Program-made: the position numbers and the translations under genes
The notes under the pieces: generated by a model
The model's input: the letters and a program-made list of their open reading frames with translations, nothing else
What the model was told of the DNA's origin: nothing
The model's database searches: none
Part shown: positions 1 to 7,290 of the stretch, piece after piece
How positions within the stretch are numbered: the first letter of the stretch is position 1
Layout: each line of letters begins with the position of its first letter
Assembly (NCBI GenBank): GCA_022574265.1
Contig: JACZSI010000018.1
Location: 1-17,692, forward strand
Length of the DNA stretch: 17,692 bases
Source: Chloroflexota bacterium
GTDB lineage: Bacteria; Chloroflexota; Dehalococcoidia; Lucifugimonadales; Australimonadaceae
Reading direction: 5' to 3'

Positions 1-320
1 TGGTCACGCAGGGCGACTTCTCGCGCGAGGCGCTACGGACCCTGGACCCGCTGGCCTGGGCGACCATCGTCGCGACCTATAGCGTGCTGCTGAACCTCAT
101 CCTCGCGGCGTTCAACATGCTGCCCATAGCGCCTCTGGACGGCGGGGGCATCCTGATGGGCATCGTGCCCCGCCCGTGGCTGCCCGCCGTCGCTCGGGTC
201 CAGCGCTTCGGGCCGTTCGTGCTCGTCGGCATCATCGGCTTCTCGCTGCTGAGCGGCGTGAGCGTGCTTGGCTTCCTGTTCGAGCCGGTGCTCGACCTCG
301 CGGCCCGGTTGATGAGCTAG
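1..320 (+). CDS. Site-2 protease (M50) family protein, C-terminal part
   Basis: The reading frame is open from base 3 to the TAG at 318-320, so the gene begins before the window. The visible part reads about 105 residues. It contains the motif NMLPIAPLDGG, the third conserved segment of M50 site-2-type metalloproteases, in which the Asp of LDGG supplies a zinc ligand. The HExxH motif would lie upstream and is not visible. Hydrophobic stretches flank the motif and a further membrane segment (FVLVGIIGFSLLSGVSVLGF) lies near the C-terminus, consistent with an intramembrane protease of the bacterial Rip/YwhC-like group. Substrate unknown. It converges on the small minus-strand gene ending at 337. 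Confidence 0.85.
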   Translation, partial: VTQGDFSREALRTLDPLAWATIVATYSVLLNLILAAFNMLPIAPLDGGGILMGIVPRPWLPAVARVQRFGPFVLVGIIGFSLLSGVSVLGFLFEPVLDLAARLMS

Positions 321-336
321 CCGTCCGCTCGCCTAC

Positions 337-504
337 CTACCGAGCCGCGGCCTTGGCGCTGTGGATCTCGTCGAAGAGGAGGCGCTTGACCGCCTCGGCG
401 ATCCGCGTGAGCTGGCGGTCGCTGAGCCGGGGGCCCATGACCTCCTGCTCGTAGCGCGTCACCACGCTCAAGAGGGTCCGGTCGGTCGGTGAGTTGAGGG
501 GCAT
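337..504 (-). CDS. Small hypothetical protein (55 aa)
   Basis: A short minus-strand frame encodes a charged, probably helical protein beginning MPLNSPTDRTLLSVVTRYEQ. I do not recognise the family. The frame stays open to a start at 573, but the extra 23 residues are Arg/Pro-rich with no obvious conserved look, so the internal ATG at 504 is preferred; a weak GGTAAGG lies about 8 nt upstream. The gene converges with the M50 protease gene, leaving 16 nt between stops. It could be a chance frame, but its amino-acid composition is ordinary for a soluble protein and no better frame covers the interval. Confidence 0.45.
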   Translation of the reverse strand: MPLNSPTDRTLLSVVTRYEQEVMGPRLSDRQLTRIAEAVKRLLFDEIHSAKAAAR

Positions 505-613
505 CGCGGATACCTTACCCGGCGGGTTCTGGAGCCACGGGATGATACCGCACCGACGGGGCCGCCGAGGCATCTGGCTACTGTCCGCCGCTTAGGCCTA
601 GACACTTGCCGGT

Positions 614-970
614 ATGGAACTCCCCAACGCCGCCCAGGCTTTGGTCGAGCGTCAGAAGCTCCTGGGCTATCTCCTGTCGATGACGCATCCAGATGGACGC
701 TCAAAGGCGGAGCTCTTCACTCGGTTCGGATTCACGGCGGACGCCTGGGAAGTGCTGCAAGAGGCACTACGGCGGCATGGGGCAGACAACCCCGTGTCGC
801 AGGAAGTCGCGTCGGCACGTGGAGTACGCTATGTGGTGGAAGGCCCGCTCATCACGCCCGCCGGCAGCCCGCCCATGATCCGTACCGTGTGGATCGTGGA
901 GCCGGGAAGCGACGCGCCGAGGTTAGTAACGGCCTACCCCGTCAGGAGGCAAGATGCTCAGAGAGCATGA
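614..970 (+). CDS. DUF6883-like protein
   Basis: A 118-residue protein beginning MELPNAAQALVERQKLLGYL. The opening MELPNA, the 'THPDGRSKAELFTRFGFTADAWEVLQEAL' region, the central 'ARGVRYVVEGPLITPAG' and the closing 'IRTVWIVEPGSDAPRLVTAYPV' match my memory of DUF6883, a small family found alone or as the C-terminal part of large secreted or phage-related proteins. The biochemical role is unknown. The gene overlaps the next one by 17 nt, so the pair is almost certainly co-transcribed and translationally coupled. No Shine-Dalgarno is visible before the ATG; a TACTGT at 579-584 could be a -10 element giving a short leader. Family naming is from recall, not a search. Confidence 0.75.
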   Translation: MELPNAAQALVERQKLLGYLLSMTHPDGRSKAELFTRFGFTADAWEVLQEALRRHGADNPVSQEVASARGVRYVVEGPLITPAGSPPMIRTVWIVEPGSDAPRLVTAYPVRRQDAQRA

Positions 971-1181
971 CCGCGCGGTGCTAACGAAGGACCTGCCCGA
1001 TGATGACCTGCTGGCCGGTGATGTCGGCGTCATCGTCCACGTCTATCGCGAAGGGGGCGCCTTCGAGGTGGAATTCCTGGCACTCGATGGCAACAGCATC
1101 GCGGTGGCGACAGTTGAAGCGTCCGAGCTGCGCGGGGTCACGGCCCACGACGTGAGCCACGCCCGGCCCATCCGAGTCTAG
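954..1181 (+). CDS. DUF4926-like protein
   Basis: A 75-residue protein beginning MLREHDRAVLTKDLPDDDLL. The pattern 'HDRAVLTKDLP..LLAGDVGVIVHVYREGGAFEVEFLALDG' is typical of DUF4926, a small SH3-like beta-barrel family. An AGGAGG (944-949) four bases before the ATG decides the start. The frame begins inside the DUF6883 gene and runs 17 nt past that start before the DUF6883 stop. A small partner protein translated directly after DUF6883 suggests a two-component module; a toxin-antitoxin or immunity relationship is conceivable but is inference only. Confidence 0.75.
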   Translation: MLREHDRAVLTKDLPDDDLLAGDVGVIVHVYREGGAFEVEFLALDGNSIAVATVEASELRGVTAHDVSHARPIRV

Positions 1182-1182
1182 G

Positions 1183-1201
1183 GGCGCTAGGCCCGAGCGC
1201 C
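1183..1201. terminator. GC-rich hairpin after the DUF6883/DUF4926 pair
   Basis: GGCGCT and AGCGCC form a perfect 6-bp stem around the 7-nt loop AGGCCCG, two bases past the DUF4926 stop. There is no following T tract, so at most it is a weak or factor-assisted terminator. Confidence 0.3.
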
Positions 1202-1258
1202 AGACCTGCGCTGGTCTCTTGAGTCTGCCTCTTGACGGCCAGGTGGCGCTGGCGCCGG

Positions 1259-1267
1259 TGCTACAAT
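1259..1267 (+). promoter_or_regulatory. Extended -10 element before aroA
   Basis: TGCTACAAT matches the extended -10 pattern TGnTAnnnT. It ends 8 nt before the aroA ATG at 1276, so transcription would start at or almost at the start codon, giving a leaderless or near-leaderless message. A TTGACG at 1232-1237 is 24 nt upstream, too far for a normal -35 spacing. Confidence 0.5.
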
Positions 1268-1275
1268 CCCGGCCC

Positions 1276-2556
1276 ATGCAAGCGACCGTCCGACATGCCG
1301 CGAGGCTGAGGGGCTCCATCACGCCGCCCGGCGACAAGTCGATCTCGCACCGGGCGGCGATCTTCAACGCCATCGCCGACGGCGAGGCGCGCATCGAGAA
1401 CTACGGGCCGGGCGCCGACTGCCTCTCGACGCTGCGGATCATGCGCGCGCTCGGCGCCGGCATCGAGACCGACGGCACGTCGGTCGTCGTCCGCGGCGGG
1501 CTGCCGACCGAGCCGGGCGACGTGCTGGATGCCGGCAACAGCGGCACGACGATGCGGCTGGTCGCGGGCGTGCTCGCGGGAGCGCCGTTCATGAGCGTGC
1601 TGACGGGCGATGCGTCGCTGCGCTCGCGGCCGATGGGGCGCATCGTGGAGCCGCTGCGGCTGATGGGAGCGCGGGTCGAGGCGCGCCAGGACGGGACGCT
1701 CGCGCCGCTCGTGTTCGGAGGCGGCGCGCTCCGCGGCATCCGGTACCGGATGCCGGTGGCCAGCGCGCAGCTCAAGAGCTGCCTGCTGCTCGCCGGGCTG
1801 TTCGCCGACGGCGAGACGGTGCTCGAGCAGCCGGCGCTCTCCCGCGATCACACCGAGCTGATGTTCCGCGCGATGGGGGCCGAGGTCGTCGAGGACGGGC
1901 TGACCGTCTCGGTGAAGCCGGGGCGGCTCACGCCGGTGGACGTCGTGGTGCCCGCCGACATCAGCTCGGCCGCGTACTGGCTGGTCGCGGCCGTGTGCCA
2001 CCCGGACGCCGAGGTCGTGGTGCGCGGCGTCGGCGTGAACCCATCGCGCACGGGCGTGCTGGACGCGCTCCAGGCGATGGGCGCCGACATCCGCATCGAG
2101 AACCGCCGCAGCGAGGGCGGCGAGCCGGTCGCCGACCTGACGGCCCGCTCGAGCAAGCTCGAGGCCACCGAGATCGGCGGCGACATGATCCCGCGGCTCG
2201 TCGACGAGGTCCCGGTGCTCGCGCTCGCGGCCTGCTTCGCGAAAGGCACCACCCACATCAAGGACGCCGCCGAGCTCCGCCTCAAGGAGTCCGACCGCCT
2301 CCGCGTGACCAACCGCGAGCTCACGCGCCTCGGCGCCCACATCGAGGAGACGGCGGACGGCCTGCGCATCACCGGCGGCGCGAAGCTCACGGGCGCCGCC
2401 TGCCGCAGCGCCAACGACCACCGCATGGCGATGACGCTCGGCGTCGCCGGGCTGCTCGCATCCGGCAAGACGACGGTCTCGAGCGCGGAGTCGGCCTCGG
2501 TCTCCTACCCCACGTTCTGGGACGACCTCGACGCGCTCGCGGGGGCCGGCGCGTGA
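1276..2556 (+). CDS. aroA: 3-phosphoshikimate 1-carboxyvinyltransferase (EPSP synthase)
   Basis: EPSP synthase transfers the enolpyruvyl group of PEP to shikimate-3-phosphate, the sixth step of the cytosolic shikimate pathway. The 426-residue product is full length. Visible family motifs are PPGDKSISHRA with Lys21, LDAGNSGTTMRL, SLRSRPMGRI, SAQLKSCLLLAGL, DEVPVLALAA, LRLKESDRL and NDHRMAMTLGVAGL. The GDKS and SAQxK signatures resemble the class II, CP4-like group, which is often glyphosate-tolerant; tolerance here is untested inference. The frame is open to a TTG at 1219, but homology begins after the ATG at 1276, which directly follows an extended -10 element. The gmk start lies 4 nt after the stop, so the two genes form an operon. 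Confidence 0.96.
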   Translation: MQATVRHAARLRGSITPPGDKSISHRAAIFNAIADGEARIENYGPGADCLSTLRIMRALGAGIETDGTSVVVRGGLPTEPGDVLDAGNSGTTMRLVAGVLAGAPFMSVLTGDASLRSRPMGRIVEPLRLMGARVEARQDGTLAPLVFGGGALRGIRYRMPVASAQLKSCLLLAGLFADGETVLEQPALSRDHTELMFRAMGAEVVEDGLTVSVKPGRLTPVDVVVPADISSAAYWLVAAVCHPDAEVVVRGVGVNPSRTGVLDALQAMGADIRIENRRSEGGEPVADLTARSSKLEATEIGGDMIPRLVDEVPVLALAACFAKGTTHIKDAAELRLKESDRLRVTNRELTRLGAHIEETADGLRITGGAKLTGAACRSANDHRMAMTLGVAGLLASGKTTVSSAESASVSYPTFWDDLDALAGAGA

Positions 2557-2560
2557 GCGC

Positions 2561-3181
2561 ATGAGCCTGGGGGACAAGGGGGGCACGGACCCACCGCCGC
2601 TGCTCGTCGTCATCTCCGGGCCGTCGGGCGTGGGCAAGGACGCCGTGATCGCCCAGATGCGGACTTCCCAGCCCGGCCTCACGTTCGCCGTGACGGCCAC
2701 CACGAGGCCCATGCGAGCGGGCGAGGTCGACGGGCGCGATTACGTCTTCCTGAGCACGAAGCGGTTCGCGGCGATGCTCGCCGACGACGGCTTCTTGGAG
2801 CACGCCGAGGTCTACGGCAACCGCTACGGCGTGCCGCGCCAGGGGGTGCGCGCGGCGCTCGCAGCGGGCCGCGACGTCATCGTCAAGATCGACGTGCAGG
2901 GCGCCGCGACGATCCGCGAGATCGCGCCCGACGCGCTCCTCATCTTCCTGGCGGCACCGAGCGCCGAGGAGCTGGAGCGGCGCCTGCGCGCGCGCAAGAC
3001 CGACTCACCGGAGCAGCTCACGGTCCGCATCGAGACCGCGCAGCACGAGACGCAGCAGGCGGGCTGGTTCGACGTCACCATCGTGAACGAGACGGGCGCC
3101 GTCGGCCAGACGGTCGCGCGGATCATCGAGACGATGGAGGAGCAGCGCCGCCGCGTGCCGCCGCGACGGGTGGTGGTGTGA
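2561..3181 (+). CDS. gmk: Guanylate kinase
   Basis: Phosphorylates GMP (and dGMP) to GDP with ATP, an essential cytosolic step of purine nucleotide synthesis. The 206-residue protein has the P-loop GPSGVGKD at 20-27, then VTATTRPMRAGEVDGRDYVFLS (GMP-binding region), a segment around EHAEVYGNRYGVPR, the Walker B-like VIVKIDVQGA, and the lid segment ERRLRARKTDSPEQLTVRI. These are all in canonical order and length. An N-terminal tail of about 12 residues before the first strand is slightly longer than in E. coli. The ATG is 4 nt after the aroA stop with only a weak Shine-Dalgarno, suggesting translational coupling. Confidence 0.95.
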   Translation: MSLGDKGGTDPPPLLVVISGPSGVGKDAVIAQMRTSQPGLTFAVTATTRPMRAGEVDGRDYVFLSTKRFAAMLADDGFLEHAEVYGNRYGVPRQGVRAALAAGRDVIVKIDVQGAATIREIAPDALLIFLAAPSAEELERRLRARKTDSPEQLTVRIETAQHETQQAGWFDVTIVNETGAVGQTVARIIETMEEQRRRVPPRRVVV

Positions 3182-3329
3182 GCGGCCACAGCCGGGACGA
3201 CGCCTGCGCCGCACGCGGCCCCTTCCCTGTCATTCTGGGACCTCCCCTGGGGGTAGGGCGATGTGAGAATCTTCCGGTTAGCGCATGCCCAGAAATCCTT
3301 GGGGAATTACTTATCACACTCGGCGGCCA

Positions 3330-3338
3330 TGATAGAAT
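3330..3338 (+). promoter_or_regulatory. Extended -10 element, probable leaderless start
   Basis: TGATAGAAT fits TGnTAnnnT. It ends 6 nt before the ATG at 3345, and TTATCA at 3311-3316 sits 16 nt upstream as a possible -35. No Shine-Dalgarno lies between, so the message is probably leaderless. Confidence 0.5.
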
Positions 3339-3344
3339 TACTTC

Positions 3345-3965
3345 ATGAGTTGGTTACGCAGAACGTGGCGGTGGTGGTCCGACGCCGACACGGTTATCAG
3401 CCGGTCCGACCGGGTTATCAAGGGTCTGTCATTTGTTATTGGTGGAGGCGTCCCGTTTGGTCTAGGTTTCCTTGGCAATGTCGCACCTATCTGGTGGGGT
3501 CTCGCGGTCCTCGGCGGCGTGGCTATCGGGCTCCGAATCGCGAACGAGATAACGTGGCGTCGAGTTCAGAAAAAGAATGCCGTCGTTACGAGCCCGCCCA
3601 TAGAACCGACAGATAAAGCATCTAACGCCCAACCGACGTACATCGGTGAAACGTTTCGGGTGGCTGACCTCGTCGCTGGTATCAATCCGCCACGAATCGA
3701 CAGCATCATTTTCGAGAACTGCGACCTAGAAGGCCCCGCGATGATTGTCCAGGAAGGCTTCACAGCCTTCATCGGATGCACGTTTCAAGGAACCCGAGAG
3801 ACTCTGCTTCTTGAAGTGGAATATGGGCTAACAATGATAGGAGTGGTCGGTGTCAAGGACTGTATTTTCCGCAATTGCCGGTTCCACCAGATAGGGGTGG
3901 TCATACATCCTGGGTTGCGAGAGAAGTGGCTTCAGGGTCTGGGAGATTCTGACACAGGCTCGTGA
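3345..3965 (+). CDS. Hypothetical membrane protein with a possible beta-helix-like C-terminus
   Basis: A 206-residue protein that I do not recognise. Residues 1-25 are Trp/Arg-rich and cationic. Two hydrophobic segments follow (GLSFVIGGGVPFGLGFLGNV and IWWGLAVLGGVAIGLRI), probably a membrane hairpin, and then a polar linker. The last 95 residues contain repeated short strands with regularly spaced aromatic and Cys residues (IIFENCDLEG, FIGCTFQGT, CIFRNCRFHQ), resembling the rungs of a right-handed beta-helix or pentapeptide-like solenoid. Base composition is near 50 percent GC in a sampled line against 68 percent in gmk, which suggests recent acquisition. A hairpin at 3981-4010 follows the gene. 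Confidence 0.7.
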   Translation: MSWLRRTWRWWSDADTVISRSDRVIKGLSFVIGGGVPFGLGFLGNVAPIWWGLAVLGGVAIGLRIANEITWRRVQKKNAVVTSPPIEPTDKASNAQPTYIGETFRVADLVAGINPPRIDSIIFENCDLEGPAMIVQEGFTAFIGCTFQGTRETLLLEVEYGLTMIGVVGVKDCIFRNCRFHQIGVVIHPGLREKWLQGLGDSDTGS

Positions 3966-3980
3966 TCAGAAGCCCTCGCG

Positions 3981-4010
3981 CGGCGCGTGGTCACCTCGCG
4001 CCACGCGCCG
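3981..4010. terminator. Strong hairpin downstream of the 3345-3965 gene
   Basis: CGGCGCGTGG (3981-3990) and CCACGCGCCG (4001-4010) form a perfect 10-bp stem with a 10-nt loop. It begins 15 nt after the stop codon. No T tract follows, so it may act as a transcript-end stabiliser rather than a classical intrinsic terminator. Confidence 0.45.
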
Positions 4011-4035
4011 TCTTCGACCGATCCGCCCGGTCCCT

Positions 4036-4127
4036 GTGGTTCTGAGGAGTCCTTCCGCCAGAGAAGGCGCGACATGAGGATCGCTCGGCAAGCGATCTGA
4101 GAGATTCCGCCCTGCGCTCGGAATGAC
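4036..4127. repeat. Dispersed palindromic element with inverted ends
   Basis: The ends GTGGTTCTGAG (4036-4046) and CTCGGAATGAC (4117-4127) are imperfect inverted repeats, matching at 8 of 11 positions. Inside are a perfect 7-bp hairpin GATCGCT-CGGCA-AGCGATC (4079-4097) and CCTTC...GAAGG (4051-4067). A related fragment, CCCTGTCATTCTGGGA, lies after gmk at about 3225-3241. The arrangement resembles small dispersed repeats of the 'GTCATTCTGAG...AATGAC' kind that I associate with Chloroflexota genomes. Confidence 0.5.
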
Positions 4128-4158
4128 GGGCGGAGGCGGCTCGCGCCGCGCCCCGCCG

Positions 4159-4905
4159 CTAAGCGATCAGCACCATGTGCACGACGCCGGGGCCGTGGAC
4201 GCCGATCGTCAGCGTCTGCTCGATGTCCGCCGTCCGGCTTGGGCCGGAGATGAAGTTCACGTACGTCGGCACGCGGCCGCGCGACTTCTGGTGGGCCAGG
4301 CGCGTCAGCGCGAAGTAGTCGTCCATGCTGCCGAGCACCTGGTCGGCCTCGACCAGCGCGATGTAGGCCGGCGGGGCCAGCGAGGTGAGCCGCGCGACGC
4401 CCTTGCGCGGCGTCACGACGCAGGTGCCGGTCTCGGCGATGGCGTACGTCACGCCGGTGATGCCCAGGTCGGCCTCGAAGGCGAGGGCCTTGAGCGTCGA
4501 GCGGTCACGGGAGCGGCCGGACGCCAGCACGGTCGCGGAGATGCCGCTGCGCCGGAGCGCGCCGTCGACGTTGACGCGCCTGAAGACGTCCTCGCTCGAG
4601 CGGACCACGCGCTTCGCGCGCAGGCCCGTGGCGATCTCCGCGACGACGTCGGCCGCGTCCTCGGCGGCGACGGGGCCGTGGACGTACCAGGACGCCTCGG
4701 TCGCGGTCTCGGCGAGCCGCTTGATGTTGCGGGCACGGCTCACCTCGACCCGCGCACGGACCGTGCGTACCTTCTCCTCCTGGCGTGGGAGGGCGGACTT
4801 GAGCGTCGGGTGGTCGGGCATGTGCAGCAGCGGCTCGCTCCGGCCGAGCGCCTCGCGCACGCGCTGGAGGAACGCCGCTTTGTTCGGATGCTCGTCAACC
4901 GGCAT
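4159..4905 (-). CDS. lutC: Lactate utilization protein C (LUD domain)
   Basis: A 248-residue LUD-domain protein, the third subunit of the LutABC L-lactate oxidation complex, acting in the cytosol or at the membrane face. The C-terminal two thirds carry the LUD signature: DLGITGVTYAIAETGT (147-161), RLTSLAPPAYIALVEADQV, and FISGPSRTADIE followed by the terminal GVHGPGVVHMVLI. The ATG at 4905 overlaps the lutB stop by 11 nt, indicating translational coupling. The frame continues upstream to 5085, but those residues are Arg/Ser-rich and overlap lutB, so they are discounted. Last gene of the operon. Confidence 0.93.
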   Translation of the reverse strand: MPVDEHPNKAAFLQRVREALGRSEPLLHMPDHPTLKSALPRQEEKVRTVRARVEVSRARNIKRLAETATEASWYVHGPVAAEDAADVVAEIATGLRAKRVVRSSEDVFRRVNVDGALRRSGISATVLASGRSRDRSTLKALAFEADLGITGVTYAIAETGTCVVTPRKGVARLTSLAPPAYIALVEADQVLGSMDDYFALTRLAHQKSRGRVPTYVNFISGPSRTADIEQTLTIGVHGPGVVHMVLIA

Positions 4906-6349
4906 CGCTGTCCCCACCGAGGCCTTCTTTCCAGATCTGGCGGAACGGCTTGGGCGCGAGCGCCGGGAAGTCGCGGTCCTTGGTCCAGCCGGAGACGAGC
5001 GGCAGCGGCAGCGAGCGCAGCTTGCCGCGGCGCACGAGCGGCTTCTGGAGGAGGCGGCCGAGCCGCGTCGAGCGCTCGAGCGCACCGCGCGTCTTCACCG
5101 CGTCGTGCCACCGGCGCATGTACAGCCGCTCCATCCACGTGCCCGTGCGCTCGTCCCGCGGCGACCCTTCCGCGTGGCGGTGGCGCAGGTGCAGCAGCAG
5201 CTTCGGCAGGTCGATCTTCACCGGGCAGACGTCGCGGCAGGCACCGCAGAGGGTCGAGGCGTACGGGAGGTCGGCGGCCTGCTTCATGCCGGTCATCGGC
5301 CCCGTGACGACGGCCCCGATCGGGCCCGAGTACACCCAGCCGTAGGCGTGCCCGCCGACCTTGCGGTAGACGGGGCAGTGGTTCAGGCAGGCGCCGCAGC
5401 GGATGCAGCTGAGCGCCTCGCGCAGGACCTCGTCCTTGAGCAGGTTGAGGCGGCCGTTGTCGACGAAGATGAGGTGGAACTCCTCCGGGCCGTCCTCGTC
5501 CGAGGCGGCGCGCGGCCCGCTGATGAACGACGTGTAGCTGGTGGTGCGCTGCCCGGTGGCCGAGCGTGGCAGCAGCCGCAGGAAGAGCGGCAGGTCCTCG
5601 ATCGCCGGCAGCAGCTTCTCCATGCCGGCGATGGCGACGTGCACGCGGGGCGTGGAGGTCGTCATGCGTCCGTTGCCCTCGTTCGTGACGATGACGACGG
5701 TGCCGGTCTCGGCGATGACGAAGTTGGCGCCGGTGATGCCCATCTCGGCCGTCTCGAAGTGCTTCCGCAGGGCGTCGCGGGCGATGGAGCACAGCCGCGC
5801 GATGTCGGAGGTCGGCGCGCTCTTCAGCCAGTCGTGGAAGAGGTCGGAGACCTCGCCGCGCGTCTTGTGCATGGCCGGGGCGATGATGTGGAACGGCGTC
5901 TCGCCCGCGAGCTGGATGATGTACTCGCCGAGGTCCGTCTCCACGGGCTCGATACCCGCCCGTTCGAGCGCGTCGTTGAGGCCCATCTCCTCCGAGACCA
6001 TCGACTTGGACTTGATCGCGCGCTTCACGCCGTGGCGCTTCGCGATGTCGATGACGATCTGCGTCGCGGCCGCCGCGTCATCCGCGAAGTGCACGTGGCC
6101 GCCGTTGCGCCGGACGCTTCTGTCGGCCAGATCGAGGTAGTAGTCGAGGTTGCCGATGGTGTGCGCCTTGATGGCGGCGGCGCGCGTGCGCATCGCCTCC
6201 CAGCTCTCGTCGCTGTAGTCGGTGGCGATGGCCTCGGCGCGGGCCTCCGTGAAGTGGTCCATGACGTGGGTCAGCGCGTGCTGGATCCCCTCGTCGCGGA
6301 CCGCACGGGCCGAGGCCTTCTTGAACGCGGCGCTCTTGACCTTCGCCAC
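4895..6349 (-). CDS. lutB: Lactate utilization iron-sulfur protein B
   Basis: A 484-residue LutB. An N-terminal LUD domain spans roughly residues 60-300, including AEMGITGANFVIAETGTVVIV and SFISGPRAA. A ferredoxin-type module follows, with C315-x2-C318-x2-C321-x3-C325P and C368-x2-C371-x3-C375P. The C-terminal region ends near 'FRQIWKEG'. With LutA and LutC it oxidises L-lactate to pyruvate, passing electrons through its [4Fe-4S] clusters. The GTG at 6349 overlaps the lutA stop by one base (TAGTG). The frame is open much further upstream, but those residues lie opposite lutA in another frame. No lactate permease or lut regulator gene is in the window. Confidence 0.95.
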   Translation of the reverse strand: MAKVKSAAFKKASARAVRDEGIQHALTHVMDHFTEARAEAIATDYSDESWEAMRTRAAAIKAHTIGNLDYYLDLADRSVRRNGGHVHFADDAAAATQIVIDIAKRHGVKRAIKSKSMVSEEMGLNDALERAGIEPVETDLGEYIIQLAGETPFHIIAPAMHKTRGEVSDLFHDWLKSAPTSDIARLCSIARDALRKHFETAEMGITGANFVIAETGTVVIVTNEGNGRMTTSTPRVHVAIAGMEKLLPAIEDLPLFLRLLPRSATGQRTTSYTSFISGPRAASDEDGPEEFHLIFVDNGRLNLLKDEVLREALSCIRCGACLNHCPVYRKVGGHAYGWVYSGPIGAVVTGPMTGMKQAADLPYASTLCGACRDVCPVKIDLPKLLLHLRHRHAEGSPRDERTGTWMERLYMRRWHDAVKTRGALERSTRLGRLLQKPLVRRGKLRSLPLPLVSGWTKDRDFPALAPKPFRQIWKEGLGGDSDAG

Positions 6350-7116
6350 TACTCGCCGGCCAGCAGCTCTGCGATGTGGACGGCGCGCACGCCCAAGCCA
6401 CGCCGCTCGATAGCGCCACGCATGTGCATCAGGCACCCGCAGTCGTTGGCGACGACGGTATCGGCGCCCGAGGCCCGGATGGCCTCGAGCTTCTCGTCCA
6501 GGATGGCGATGGAGATGTGCGGGTACTTCACGGCGAACAGCCCGCCGAAGCCGCAGCAGACCTCGCTGTTCGGCATCTCCTGGAGCTCGACGCCGGGCAC
6601 GCCCTCGATGAGCTTGCGGGGCTCGGCCGAGATGCCGAGCTCGCGCAGCAGGTGGCAGGCGTCGTGGTAGGTCACGAGCCCACGGGCCGGCGAGCCGACG
6701 TCCGTGACCTCCAAGACGTTGACGATGAAGTCGGTCAGCTCGCGGGTCTTCTCGCCGAGCGCCTGGGCGCGCTCGAGGTCCTCGGGGTCGTCGCGGAACA
6801 GCTCCTGGTAGTAGACCTTGATCATGGCCGCGCACGAGCCGGAGGGCAGGACGACGTGGCGCTCGCTCTCGAAGACGTCCATGAAGTGGCGGGCGACGTC
6901 GGCGGCCTCGGTGCGATAGCCGCCGTTGAAGGCGATCTGACCGCAGCACGTCTGCTCTTCGGGGAACGTGACGTCGACGTTGAGGCGGCGCAGGAGGGTC
7001 ACCGTGGCCACGCCCACCTCGGGAAAGAACTGGTCGACGAGGCAGGTCGCGCAGAGCGCCACTTGGAGCTTGGGGGGTCGTCGGGGAGGGCCTCTTCGGC
7101 CGCGGGGTCGAGCCAC
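6349..7116 (-). CDS. lutA: Lactate utilization protein A, cysteine-rich CCG-domain protein
   Basis: First gene of the lutABC operon; a cytosolic cysteine-rich protein of the GlpC/HdrB-type CCG family. It has two CCG repeats: CATCLVDQFFPEVG with TCCGQIAFNGGY, then DACHLLRELG with EVCCGFGGLFAVKYPHIS and NDCGCLMH, which ligate iron-sulfur clusters. The start is uncertain. Family similarity begins at VALCATCLVDQ, next to a GTG at 7062 (237 aa), but that GTG has no Shine-Dalgarno. An extended -10 element (7123-7131) lies 6 nt before an in-frame GTG at 7116, favouring a leaderless 255-residue form with an Arg/Pro-rich N-terminus. A GTG at 7134 is less likely because it precedes the -10. Confidence 0.92.
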   Translation of the reverse strand: MARPRGRRGPPRRPPKLQVALCATCLVDQFFPEVGVATVTLLRRLNVDVTFPEEQTCCGQIAFNGGYRTEAADVARHFMDVFESERHVVLPSGSCAAMIKVYYQELFRDDPEDLERAQALGEKTRELTDFIVNVLEVTDVGSPARGLVTYHDACHLLRELGISAEPRKLIEGVPGVELQEMPNSEVCCGFGGLFAVKYPHISIAILDEKLEAIRASGADTVVANDCGCLMHMRGAIERRGLGVRAVHIAELLAGE

Positions 7117-7122
7117 GCGCCT

Positions 7123-7131
7123 ACAGTAGCA
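7123..7131 (-). promoter_or_regulatory. Extended -10 element of the lutABC operon
   Basis: Read on the minus strand, TGCTACTGT fits TGnTAnnnT and ends 6 nt before an in-frame GTG at 7116. No -35 resembling TTGACA is visible, as is common for extended -10 promoters. Confidence 0.45.
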
Positions 7132-7175
7132 CACCCTGGCACAGGCCTGGACCCATGAGGGGACGCGCCGGAATA

Positions 7176-7212
7176 GGGAGTGCAGAGAGCCTGCCCTGAG
7201 CCCGTCGAAGGG
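7176..7212. repeat. Composite fragment of two dispersed repeat families
   Basis: GGGAGTGCAGAG (7176-7187) is identical to 15696-15707. Immediately after it, CTGAGCCCGTCGAAG (7196-7210) is the exact reverse complement of 14434-14448. The fragment lies in the 174-nt gap between divergent lutA and the GNAT gene. Confidence 0.6.
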
Positions 7213-7290
7213 GACAAAGCCCTGGTGCCGGAAGCCCTCGCTCGCCGCGGCTGAACGTGTCAGACTTCAGGAAGAGGGACCGAGGCCAGC

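Noticed and set aside
1232..1267. TTGACG/TACAAT as a standard sigma-70 promoter for aroA
   Set aside because: The 24-nt spacing is far outside the usual 16-18 nt; only the extended -10 is kept.
1261..2712. 483-codon minus-strand frame over aroA
   Set aside because: Antisense shadow of a strongly supported aroA; composition is Arg/His/Ala-rich with no recognisable domain.
4123..6670. Very long plus-strand open frames opposite lutB and lutC
   Set aside because: They lie antisense to genes with clear family motifs, are rich in Arg, Ala, Gly and Val in low-complexity runs, and arise from high GC at third codon positions.
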